A stretch of 5,872 nucleotides of DNA, taken from positions 1 to 5,872 of the forward strand of contig CANLCA010000214.1 in NCBI GenBank assembly GCA_947487925.1, given 5' to 3'. Shown in pieces: positions 1 to 5,872 of this stretch. Origin of the DNA: Verrucomicrobiales bacterium (GTDB taxonomy: Bacteria > Verrucomicrobiota > Verrucomicrobiia > Limisphaerales > F1-80-MAGS106). The translations under genes and the position numbers were made by a program. The notes beneath the pieces were generated by a model. It did not search any database. It saw only the letters and a list, made by a program, of their open reading frames with translations, and had not been told where the DNA came from. Position 1 is the first letter of the stretch; each line of letters starts with the position of its first letter.

Positions 1-477
1 CAGGCAGAGACAGCCCAGCCTTGCTGCTGCCTCGAACGCCAGCCAGAAGCCTAGGAACGGTCCAAAGGAAAATGCGCAGTAGACGCGGTCACCTCTCTCC
101 ACGCCCGCGACGCGGAGCACCTCGGCCCACAAGTCTACCATCCCTCCCCAACTTTCCGGGGTGTCGAGCCAACGAATGACCCTCCCAGAGGTGCCGCTGG
201 TCTGATGGCAGCGCAAGTAATCCTCCAAGGGCTGGGTCAAATTGCTCCCGAATGGAGGGTTCGATCCTTGGTCGGCTGCAAAATCTGCCTTGGTTGAAAA
301 CGGAAACTGGTTCGCAAACGATTCGAGGCTGACTTTGGAGACGTCCAGTTGCGACTGGCTGATGCGATCAGAGTAGAACGGATTCCGACCGGACAACTCT
401 TGGAGAAGCCCTCGAAGCAGGGCTGTCTGTCGCGACCGGATCTCGGTCCGGGATGGGAACGGCAAGTGTCCGCTCAC
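1..477 (-). CDS. Phenylacetate-CoA ligase-like AMP-forming enzyme, N-terminal 159 residues (gene continues beyond the window)
   Basis: This is the N-terminal part of an adenylate-forming (AMP-dependent) acyl/aryl-CoA ligase. Such enzymes activate a carboxylic acid with ATP to an acyl-AMP, usually passed to coenzyme A, in the cytoplasm. Translation shows the PaaK-type layout: NPFY at residues 32-35 (as in 'NxPxYR' of PaaK), FPFSTKADF at 58-66 (the 'FPFTTKxDL' motif), the nucleotide-binding loop QTSGTSGR at 92-99, and a GDRVYCAFSFG segment (about 134-144). It then runs off the window edge in frame. The family is usually about 400-450 aa, so roughly a third is present. The start is GTG at 477-475, overlapping the TGA of the upstream membrane-protein gene as GTGA; no ATG lies in frame near it and no Shine-Dalgarno is close, which suggests translational coupling. 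The true substrate cannot be read from this fragment, because the acid-binding and C-terminal domains are missing. Family assignment is firm; activity on phenylacetate specifically is not claimed. Confidence 0.85.
   Translation of the reverse strand, partial: MSGHLPFPSRTEIRSRQTALLRGLLQELSGRNPFYSDRISQSQLDVSKVSLESFANQFPFSTKADFAADQGSNPPFGSNLTQPLEDYLRCHQTSGTSGRVIRWLDTPESWGGMVDLWAEVLRVAGVERGDRVYCAFSFGPFLGFWLAFEAAARLGCLCL
474..477 (-). other. GTGA stop/start overlap between the membrane protein and the CoA ligase
   Basis: On the minus strand the bases GTGA contain the ligase GTG start (477-475) and the TGA stop of the preceding gene (476-474). The nearest purine-rich stretch (GGAGG) lies about 19 bases upstream of the GTG, too far for a normal ribosome-binding site. 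Re-initiation by ribosomes finishing the upstream gene is therefore the likely mode. This supports co-expression of the two genes and decides the GTG start. Confidence 0.75.
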
Positions 478-1049
478 TGAAGTTTTGGCGAGCCAGCCTC
501 CGCGGAAGGGGCTGCGGTCTGGGCCGTTGCAGCGACCGCCTTGGGAGCGGGTGGGTTGGGTTTGTAAAATGTGACCAGACAACCGCCGGCGGCCGCCAGG
601 GCGATTCCCAGATAAAAAGGCCATTTAATCGAAGCCCATCCCCCATCGGGCGGGTGCGCCAGGATGGAATACAGCGCGTTCACGACGGGCGCGCCCGCAA
701 ATATGATCGACATCACTACCGCAGGGGTCCCCTTGGCTCCAAAAGCCAGCAATACCCCAAAGGCGCCAACGGCGCCCACAACCCCGGCGATGAGCGACCA
801 CCAAAGACCTTTCGCTGGAAAACTCCAGGTGGCCCCTTTGAGCAGCAACATCCCCAACGGCGCCAGCACCGCCGTGAGAAAATATGCCACACCGACAAAC
901 AAAAACGCTTTGTAACGACCGTTCACTGGATCCTTCATCGCCAGTTGGCCGGTGTGCAGAAAAATCCCGTAAACACCCCACGAAAAAACAGTGAGCAGCG
1001 CATACGCAAGCCAGGCAAGACCCGGCTGGTTCGGTGGTGTCGTCGTCAT
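474..1049 (-). CDS. Small five-TM membrane protein, EamA/DMT-like (half-size transporter)
   Basis: A 191-residue integral membrane protein. Hydrophobic stretches lie at about 11-31, 46-70, 82-103, 108-130 and 143-162, followed by an Ala/Pro-rich hydrophilic tail (163-191). The Gly/Ala-rich helices, with AGVVGAVGAFGVLLAFGAKG in TM3 and the 'AxVxxIIFAGAPVVNALYSIL' pattern in TM4, resemble one half of a drug/metabolite transporter (EamA) protein. Full EamA proteins have two repeats and ten TMs; five-TM members of the superfamily are known and are expected to act as dimers. The substrate is unknown. The start is ATG at 1049-1047: an in-frame TAA only 12 bases further upstream (1064-1062) excludes a longer form. 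The bases before the ATG (CTTCCCCCAC) contain no Shine-Dalgarno. The gene sits 329 bases downstream of the efflux operon and overlaps the CoA ligase, so export or import of a substrate or product of that enzyme is a reasonable but unproven guess. It could instead be a membrane protein of unrelated function with a DMT-like fold. Confidence 0.8.
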   Translation of the reverse strand: MTTTPPNQPGLAWLAYALLTVFSWGVYGIFLHTGQLAMKDPVNGRYKAFLFVGVAYFLTAVLAPLGMLLLKGATWSFPAKGLWWSLIAGVVGAVGAFGVLLAFGAKGTPAVVMSIIFAGAPVVNALYSILAHPPDGGWASIKWPFYLGIALAAAGGCLVTFYKPNPPAPKAVAATAQTAAPSAEAGSPKLQ

Positions 1050-1096
1050 GTGGGGGAAGTTTTAAATCGAATTGCCGCCCTCCGCAAACCTAAAGC

Positions 1097-1116
1097 GAGG
1101 AGGGCTGGGGCTCCTC
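1097..1116 (-). terminator. Possible weak hairpin/terminator in the intergenic gap
   Basis: A perfect 6-base inverted repeat (GAGGAG ... CTCCTC) encloses an 8-base loop. On the minus strand it is followed by GCTTTAGGTTT, which is only mildly T-rich. It lies about 260 bases downstream of the permease stop and about 48 bases upstream of the transporter ATG. It could be a weak terminator of the efflux operon, or a leader structure in the transporter mRNA. The short stem and lack of a real U-tract make either role uncertain. Confidence 0.2.
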
Positions 1117-1129
1117 TCCAAAGTGATTT

Positions 1130-1155
1130 ACTAACCGTTCAGTTTTGAGTAACCG
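1130..1155. repeat. Imperfect 8-base direct repeat upstream of the membrane-protein gene
   Basis: On the plus strand ACTAACCG (1130-1137) and AGTAACCG (1148-1155) match at 7 of 8 positions, with an 18-base period. They lie about 80-105 bases upstream of the transporter ATG, a place where a regulator could bind. No protein family can be assigned to the motif, and a match this short can occur by chance. Confidence 0.3.
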
Positions 1156-1378
1156 CTGGAGGTCGCTTGTCTTCGTTCTAGATTCACCATCGGCATGGAT
1201 GAAGAGGAGCTATATGGCGTCAGGGGAGAAAGCGAGTAGGTTACGCTGCATCACATAATCTCGCTGGATGCCTGAGGACGTGGTTACCCTGGTCTTACGA
1301 ACGTGTGGCCGAAAGCCGGCATCCCCGCACCCCAATTGCTCGAGTCATTTTCTCGCGAATCCCAAGCCCGCGAGTGGG

Positions 1379-4300
1379 TCAATCCCGATCAAGCCCGGCC
1401 GGAGCAAGGCTCTGGGCCGGCATCGTTCGACCCCCTGCACGGGAGCGGATCCAGGCGCCGAGGTCGTCGAGGTAGGAATAGGCCACGGGTGTGACAAGCA
1501 GGGTGAGAAGCAGGCACAGGCTTTGGCCGCCAATGACCACCACCGCCACGGCGCGCCGTTCCTCCGCGCCAGGGCCCGACCCCACCGCGAGGGGGAGCAT
1601 CCCGGCGACCAGCGCGAGCGTCGTCATCAGGATGGGACGCAGCCGATCCTTGTTGGCCTGGAGGATGGCGGGCAGACGTTCCATGCCCTGTTTGCGCAGC
1701 GTGTTCATGTGATCGATTTGTAGAATCGCATTCTTTTTCACGACGCCGAACAACACCAGCAGCCCGAGCGCCGAGTAGAGGTTCAGAGTGTTGCCGGAGA
1801 TCCAGAGGGAAAGCAGGGCGAAGGGGAGGGACAATGGCAGGGACAGCAGGATGGTGAGAGGATGTACAAGGCTTTCGTATTGCGACGCAAGGATCATGTA
1901 CATGAAAACGATCGAAAGAAGAAAAGCCCAGAGAAACTCCTTGAATGTGGCTTCGAGCTCGCGTCCGCGTCCAGCCACCCGGTAAGTGTAAGCGGGGGGC
2001 ATGTTCAGGGACTTCGCCGCGTCGCGGAGTGCCTCCAACCGATCGGCTAGCGCGAAGCCAGGAGCGACGGCGCCGCGAACGCTGATGCTGCGCTGCCGCT
2101 CCAGACGATCGATTCGCGAGGCGGTTTGGGCACGCACAATCTGGACGACGTTATCAAGCCGGACCAACCCGCCTCCCTTTTTGGGAACGAACAGCCGGGA
2201 GATCGCGGAAATATCGTTCCGGTCATGGTCGGCAAGACGAAGTTGCACGTCGTAGTCGTCGTTCACGCTGTTGTCACGAAAGCGCGAAACCCGGGGATCG
2301 CCTCCCACCATGAGGCGCAGGGCGTTGGCGATGTCCTGAGTGTCCACTCCCAGGGCGGCAGCCCTTTCGCGATCGATCTGCACCCGCAATTCCGGTTTGT
2401 CGAGCTTGAGCGATGTGTCCAGGTCCAACAGCCCGAGCTCGGGACCTTTGTCGCGCAGGGCCTCCGCGTACTTCGAGAGTTGTTCGAGATCCGGCCCCAG
2501 GAGCGCAAAGTCAACGTCCCAGTTCGGGCCGCCCAGGCTGATGGAAGAGGCCAGATTTCGCACACCGATGCGGACATCCGTGAACGGTCTGAGCCGCTTG
2601 CGTATCTCCTGCATGACATCACGCTGGGTGATGCGGTTTGAGAAAGCTTCAGAAGGTTTTGAGGAGAAGAGCTTTCTCATTGAAAATCCTCGTTCCGAAT
2701 GCGGCGCCAGGCGCACGTAGATCCGCCCGTTGTTCGGTGTCGAGGAGGGTCCCCCGCTGGCACCCGCCATCGTGAGCAGGACACGTATGGTGGGGATGGT
2801 CTGCAGCTCCCTCTCAACACGGAGCATGACCGTGTTCATGACTTCCAGGCCGGTTCCCTCTTTGGCGCTGACGCTGACTTCAAATTCCCCTTCGTCGGTG
2901 TTCCCCGGGGTGAACTCTTGCTGAACCAATTTGTAGAGCGGAATGGAAGTCAACATGACCACGCAGCCCAACGTGGCAATGAACCATCGGTGTCTCATGG
3001 ACCAGGCAAGCGAGAGCGAGTAGCCGCGATCTATCCATGAATAAAACCCGCGTCGCGAGCGAGCTCCGCCGTGCTGGGCGAGGGTCACGTCGATGGAACG
3101 GAGAAGCCGGGCCGACATCATCGGAGTGAGTGTGAAAGAGACTAGCAAGCTCACTAGAACTGCGACCGCCGCGGTCAGGCCGAATTGGAAGAGGAACCGC
3201 CCCGCGACGCTCGACATGAAGGAGACGGGCACGAAGATCACCACGAGACTGAACGTGGTGGCCATGACGGCCAGGCCTATTTCCTTCGTTGCGGCCTGCG
3301 CGGCTTCGAAAGCGGACATGCCCTTTTCCTCGACAAACCGGAAAATATTTTCCAGCACCACGATGGCGTCGTCGATCACAATTCCCACCATCAGCACCAA
3401 GGCGAGCATGGTGACACTGTTGAGCGTGAAGTTGAGGGCCCACATCATGCCGAAGGTGGAGATGACCGAAGCCGGAATGGCGATTGCCGCGATCAGGGTG
3501 GATCGCCAGCTTTTCATGAACACAAGCACCACCAGGCTCGCAAGGATGCTGCCCAGAACCAGATGCAGTTTGATCTCGCTCAGGGCCTCATGGATATAGC
3601 GGGACTGGTCGCGGATGACCTCCAGCCGGACATCTGGTGGAAGCTGCGCCACAATGGAGGGGATTTTAGCCTTGAGCCCATCGATGACCTGAACGGTATT
3701 GGCCCCGGACTGGCGCCGTATGTCCAAGCTCACGGTCGTCTGCCCGTTCAGGCGCGCCACGGAGCGCAGTTCTTTGGTGCCGTCCTCTGCCCAGCCGATG
3801 TCGCGGACTCGGATGGGAATACCTTTGGCGGTGGCGATGACGAGATCGTTGAATTCCTTCGGATCCGTCATCCGCCCCAAAGTGCGCAGGGTCTGCTCTT
3901 GCTTGCGCCCAGTGACGTTGCCTCCGGGGACGTTCGCGTTCTGCCGGACGATAGCCTCGCGCACCGCAGTGATCGGAATCTGGTATGCCGCCAAGCGATC
4001 GGCGTCCACCCAGATGTTGATCGACCTCGGCAGCCCTCCAAATATCTCCACTTCACCCACTCCATCGGAACGTTCCAACTGAACTTTGACTATCTTGTCG
4101 GCCATTTCGGTGAGCTCCCGCACGGAACGGTCGCCGGCGAGGGCGAGGCCCAGGATGGGAGCAGCATCGGTGTCGAACTTGGTGACCCTGGGGGGATCGG
4201 CTTCCCGGGGCAGGTCATCAATCGTGGCGGCAACGCGGTTACGCACGTCTTCGGCCGCCTGGTTGGCATCACGGCTCAGATTGAAACGGATGATCACGAA

Positions 4301-4570
4301 CGAGCGGCCAACCCCGGAGAAGGATCGAAGTTCAGCGATGCCCTCGACGGTGTTCACGTTCTCTTCGATCCGCTGGGCCACCATCGACTCCATCTCGACG
4401 GGGGAAGCTCCCGGGATGGAAGTGCTCACGTACACCGTGGGAATATCGACAGAGGGCGTACGATCCACGTTCAGCCGGAAGTAGGCAGTGGCTCCTGTGA
4501 CCACGAGGGCCATGATCAACATGGTGGCAAAGACTGGCCGCCGGATGCTGATTTCCGCGAGCTTCTGCAT
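1379..4570 (-). CDS. RND efflux permease, AcrB/HAE-1 family
   Basis: A 1063-residue inner-membrane proton/substrate antiporter, the pump of a tripartite efflux system. The length matches AcrB-type permeases (about 1030-1060 aa). The order is standard: an N-terminal ISIRRPVFA motif and TM1 (about 11-31); a first periplasmic porter domain (about 35-332, with SIPGASPVEME at 51-61); TM2-TM6 (about 335-490); TM7 (about 529-548); a second porter domain (about 550-875); and TM8-TM12 (about 878-1037). TM4 carries the Asp-Asp proton-relay pair D400/D401 in VGIVIDDAIVVLENI. TM10 has GVVKKNAIL, with K946 aligning to the relay lysine of AcrB. RLRPILMTTLALVAGMLPLA (976-995) is the usual TM11 signature. 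All expected functional residues are present, so an active pump is inferred. The HAE-1 group mostly exports hydrophobic or amphiphilic compounds; the actual substrates cannot be read from sequence. The ATG overlaps the adaptor's TAA by one base, with an AGAGG only about 11-12 bases upstream. No metal-specific CzcA-type feature was recognised. Confidence 0.97.
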   Translation of the reverse strand: MQKLAEISIRRPVFATMLIMALVVTGATAYFRLNVDRTPSVDIPTVYVSTSIPGASPVEMESMVAQRIEENVNTVEGIAELRSFSGVGRSFVIIRFNLSRDANQAAEDVRNRVAATIDDLPREADPPRVTKFDTDAAPILGLALAGDRSVRELTEMADKIVKVQLERSDGVGEVEIFGGLPRSINIWVDADRLAAYQIPITAVREAIVRQNANVPGGNVTGRKQEQTLRTLGRMTDPKEFNDLVIATAKGIPIRVRDIGWAEDGTKELRSVARLNGQTTVSLDIRRQSGANTVQVIDGLKAKIPSIVAQLPPDVRLEVIRDQSRYIHEALSEIKLHLVLGSILASLVVLVFMKSWRSTLIAAIAIPASVISTFGMMWALNFTLNSVTMLALVLMVGIVIDDAIVVLENIFRFVEEKGMSAFEAAQAATKEIGLAVMATTFSLVVIFVPVSFMSSVAGRFLFQFGLTAAVAVLVSLLVSFTLTPMMSARLLRSIDVTLAQHGGARSRRGFYSWIDRGYSLSLAWSMRHRWFIATLGCVVMLTSIPLYKLVQQEFTPGNTDEGEFEVSVSAKEGTGLEVMNTVMLRVERELQTIPTIRVLLTMAGASGGPSSTPNNGRIYVRLAPHSERGFSMRKLFSSKPSEAFSNRITQRDVMQEIRKRLRPFTDVRIGVRNLASSISLGGPNWDVDFALLGPDLEQLSKYAEALRDKGPELGLLDLDTSLKLDKPELRVQIDRERAAALGVDTQDIANALRLMVGGDPRVSRFRDNSVNDDYDVQLRLADHDRNDISAISRLFVPKKGGGLVRLDNVVQIVRAQTASRIDRLERQRSISVRGAVAPGFALADRLEALRDAAKSLNMPPAYTYRVAGRGRELEATFKEFLWAFLLSIVFMYMILASQYESLVHPLTILLSLPLSLPFALLSLWISGNTLNLYSALGLLVLFGVVKKNAILQIDHMNTLRKQGMERLPAILQANKDRLRPILMTTLALVAGMLPLAVGSGPGAEERRAVAVVVIGGQSLCLLLTLLVTPVAYSYLDDLGAWIRSRAGGRTMPAQSLAPAGLDRD

Positions 4571-4572
4571 TA
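4568..4572 (-). other. TAATG stop/start overlap between adaptor and permease
   Basis: On the minus strand TAATG contains the adaptor stop TAA (4572-4570) and the permease start ATG (4570-4568), sharing one A. The nearest ribosome-binding-like motif, AGAGG, is about 11-12 bases before the ATG, further than the usual 5-9. Coupled translation would keep the adaptor and pump in proportion. Confidence 0.8.
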
Positions 4573-5829
4573 CGATCCAGGCCTCTTCGGAGGCTGTGGT
4601 CCGCCCTTTGCAGGCGGGTTTTCAACCGTGACGAGCTGGCCGGTACGCAGACTGCCTGGATCGAGAACCACGACGTCGTTCTCCTTGGCTCCGGAAAGAA
4701 TTTCCACAAGGGCACCTTCCCTCCGGCCTGTGATCACGCTTCGTTCCAAAGCCTTGCCATCCTTGACCAGAAACACCTTCTCAAGACCGGCGAAGGTGGC
4801 GATGGCCTGAGCTGGGGCCAGAAGCACACTCTCCTGGGCGGCGACGATGATTTCTGCGCGGGCGAACGCACCAGGCCGGAGGGATCCATCCGTGTTCTGA
4901 AAATCCGCCTCCGCAGTCAGGGTCCGGCTCTGATCGCTGATGACGGGGCTCAACCTCTTGAGTTCGCCGGAGAAATGGTTCGTGTCGCCGTCGATGGTGA
5001 TGCGGACGTGCTGGCCAATCTTGATTTTAGGGGCGTCGCGTTCGGAGACATCGACGCGGAGGCGGAGGGGATCCATGCGAACGATGGAAATGACCGGGGA
5101 ACCAATGGCAAGGATCTCGCCGGGCTGCGCGCGACGCTCGACGACTCTTCCGTCAAACGGCGCGGAAATCTGGGTGTCGGCAAGCTCTTGTTTGGCGACC
5201 TCGACCTGAACCCTGCGTTGGGCAAGGAGCGCTTGCTTTTGGCGCACCTCCTCACCCGCGAGTTGGTCCTTGGTTTCGGCCACACGGAAGCCGGCCTCGA
5301 CAGCCTCGAGTTCGGCATCGGGCAGAATGCCTTGAGCCCGTAGTTTCAGGGCGCGGTCGCGGGCTTTGAGGGATTCATCAAGGAGAGCACGGGCCTGCTT
5401 GACGGTACTGGTTTTCTCGAACTCGATAGAATCGTCAACCCCATCGAGAGGCAGCCCCAAAGGTGCCCGGGCTTGCGCCAGGAGAGCTTGGGCCTGGAGC
5501 AGGCGGAGCTCGTGATCCCGGGATTCAAGGCGGGCGATGACGCTGCCTTTTCGAACCTCGCTGCCGAGATCGACGGGCAAGGTCTCAAGGCGGCCTGCGA
5601 CCTTAGTGCTCAGCGTGGCCAGGTCGATGGGGGCGAGGGTGCCCGTCACCTGCACTGCCCTATCGAGATAACCGGACACAACTTTGCCGACTCGGACCGA
5701 CCGCGTCGGGGTCGATTGGGAACCCACACCAGATTTGGGCGGGGGCTGCCCGCCAGGCCGACATCCGGGCAGAAGTAGCGCCATGGCCGCAAGCCAAAGG
5801 AGATGAAATGATGAGAGCCTTAGAACCAT
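4570..5829 (-). CDS. Periplasmic adaptor (membrane fusion) lipoprotein of the RND efflux system, HlyD/AcrA family
   Basis: A 419-residue adaptor that would link the downstream permease to an outer-membrane TolC-like channel. The N-terminus is a lipoprotein signal: R4, a hydrophobic core (about 8-20) and a lipobox-like LLPGC with C23 as the probable lipidated residue. Proline at -2 is not ideal but is tolerated. Then come the first half of the lipoyl/barrel-sandwich domain (about 58-107, KVAGRLETLPVDLGSEVRKG), a helical coiled-coil hairpin rich in Ala, Glu, Gln and Arg (about 108-216), the second lipoyl half (217-252, ISAPFDGRVVERRAQPGE), a beta-barrel domain (about 254-330), a membrane-proximal domain (about 331-403), and a Pro/Lys/Gly-rich tail. 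The hairpin is longer than in AcrA, as in many adaptors outside the Enterobacteria. The start is ATG at 5829-5827; an in-frame TAG at 5856-5854 excludes any much longer form, and the later Met16 would destroy the signal peptide. No Shine-Dalgarno precedes the ATG (CTCTGTTCAAA). It is the first gene of the pair with the permease. Confidence 0.95.
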   Translation of the reverse strand: MVLRLSSFHLLWLAAMALLLPGCRPGGQPPPKSGVGSQSTPTRSVRVGKVVSGYLDRAVQVTGTLAPIDLATLSTKVAGRLETLPVDLGSEVRKGSVIARLESRDHELRLLQAQALLAQARAPLGLPLDGVDDSIEFEKTSTVKQARALLDESLKARDRALKLRAQGILPDAELEAVEAGFRVAETKDQLAGEEVRQKQALLAQRRVQVEVAKQELADTQISAPFDGRVVERRAQPGEILAIGSPVISIVRMDPLRLRVDVSERDAPKIKIGQHVRITIDGDTNHFSGELKRLSPVISDQSRTLTAEADFQNTDGSLRPGAFARAEIIVAAQESVLLAPAQAIATFAGLEKVFLVKDGKALERSVITGRREGALVEILSGAKENDVVVLDPGSLRTGQLVTVENPPAKGGPQPPKRPGS

Positions 5830-5872
5830 TTTGAACAGAGCGTGGCAGGAAGGCTAGAGATTCAACGCGCCC
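5830..5872 (-). other. Short upstream region of the efflux pair, no clear promoter
   Basis: Only 43 bases precede the adaptor ATG before the window ends. They contain an in-frame stop (TAG at 5856-5854) but no convincing promoter, operator or ribosome-binding motif. Whether the pair is preceded by a regulator or an outer-membrane channel gene cannot be seen here. Confidence 0.5.

Larger units (their letters stand above)
1050..1378. other. Intergenic gap between the efflux operon and the transporter/ligase pair
   Basis: These 329 bases hold no convincing gene on either strand. Only very short frames occur: 14 codons at 1214-1258 plus, which does have an AGGAG motif 4 bases before its ATG, and about 21 codons at 1196-1131 minus. 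Neither has a recognisable product. The gap probably carries the 3' end of the permease transcript and the promoter of the transporter/ligase pair, but I could not find a convincing -35/-10 pair. A small inverted repeat and a short direct repeat inside it are listed separately. Confidence 0.6.

Noticed and set aside
368..646. A 92-codon minus-strand frame across the transporter/ligase junction.
   Set aside because: It overlaps two better-supported genes and reads as Pro/Arg/Ser-rich sequence without family features. The GTG-started ligase frame explains this stretch.
453..1148. A 231-codon plus-strand frame overlapping the five-TM gene.
   Set aside because: It is antisense to a protein with a clear five-helix hydropathy pattern. 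Its own translation is Arg/Gln/His-rich and low in hydrophobic structure, typical of a shadow frame.
1214..1258. A 14-codon plus-strand frame with AGGAG just ahead of its ATG in the intergenic gap.
   Set aside because: It is too short to support as a gene, with no recognisable peptide and no conserved partner visible. A purine-rich motif near an ATG is common by chance.
1307..1320. A GC-rich palindromic stretch (GGCCGAAAGCCGGC) after the permease stop, considered as a terminator.
   Set aside because: The stem is only about 4 base pairs and no T-run follows it on the minus strand, so intrinsic termination is not supported.
2126..2641. A 171-codon plus-strand frame inside the permease region.
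   Set aside because: It is antisense to the conserved second porter domain of the permease and has no recognisable motif.
2880..3443. A 187-codon minus-strand frame within the permease gene, in another frame.
   Set aside because: It is an out-of-frame reading of the TM4-TM7 coding region. The real frame there contains the conserved VGIVIDDAIVVLENI signature without interruption.
3185..4810. A 541-codon open frame on the plus strand, antisense to the permease and the end of the adaptor gene.
   Set aside because: Its composition is rich in His, Gly, Asp, Arg and Gln, with no domain, signal or membrane pattern, and it crosses the junction of two clearly real genes on the other strand. Long antisense frames of this kind are expected opposite high-GC genes with strong third-position bias.
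1..5872. Search by eye for transposases, terminal inverted repeats, CRISPR arrays, tRNA or rRNA genes and phage-type genes.
   Set aside because: Nothing of these kinds was found. More than 90 percent of the window is covered by four ordinary minus-strand genes of similar base composition.

Overview
The window is high-GC bacterial chromosome-type DNA. All four real genes lie on the minus strand and form two tightly packed pairs separated by a gap of about 330 bases. The source organism is not identified by any marker gene. The high GC, the scarcity of Shine-Dalgarno motifs at the starts and the style of the adaptor, permease and small membrane proteins would fit a soil or freshwater member of the Verrucomicrobiota/Planctomycetota/Acidobacteriota type. 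That is a low-confidence impression, not a demonstration.

Read in the direction of transcription (right to left), the first pair is a tripartite efflux unit without its outer-membrane channel. It consists of a lipoprotein periplasmic adaptor of the HlyD/AcrA type (4570-5829, 419 aa) and a full-length AcrB-like RND inner-membrane permease of the HAE-1 type (1379-4570, 1063 aa). Stop and start overlap as TAATG, so they are almost certainly one translationally coupled operon. The permease keeps the Asp-Asp pair in TM4 and the Lys in TM10 that make up the proton relay, so it looks functional. No TolC-like gene or transcriptional regulator is inside the window.

The gap (1050-1378) has no convincing gene. 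It holds a short inverted repeat and an imperfect 8-base direct repeat with an 18-base period upstream of the next gene.

The second pair is a small five-TM membrane protein resembling a half-size EamA/DMT transporter (474-1049, 191 aa) and, overlapping it by GTGA, the N-terminal part of a phenylacetate-CoA-ligase-like adenylate-forming enzyme (1-477, cut by the window edge). The GTG start means this last gene is easily missed by ORF calling that requires ATG.

Overall this is an ordinary region. I found no mobile element, CRISPR array, RNA gene or evidently new system. The items worth a second look are the coupling of the small transporter to the CoA ligase, the poor ribosome-binding sites throughout, and a very long antisense reading frame that is best explained as a composition artefact.
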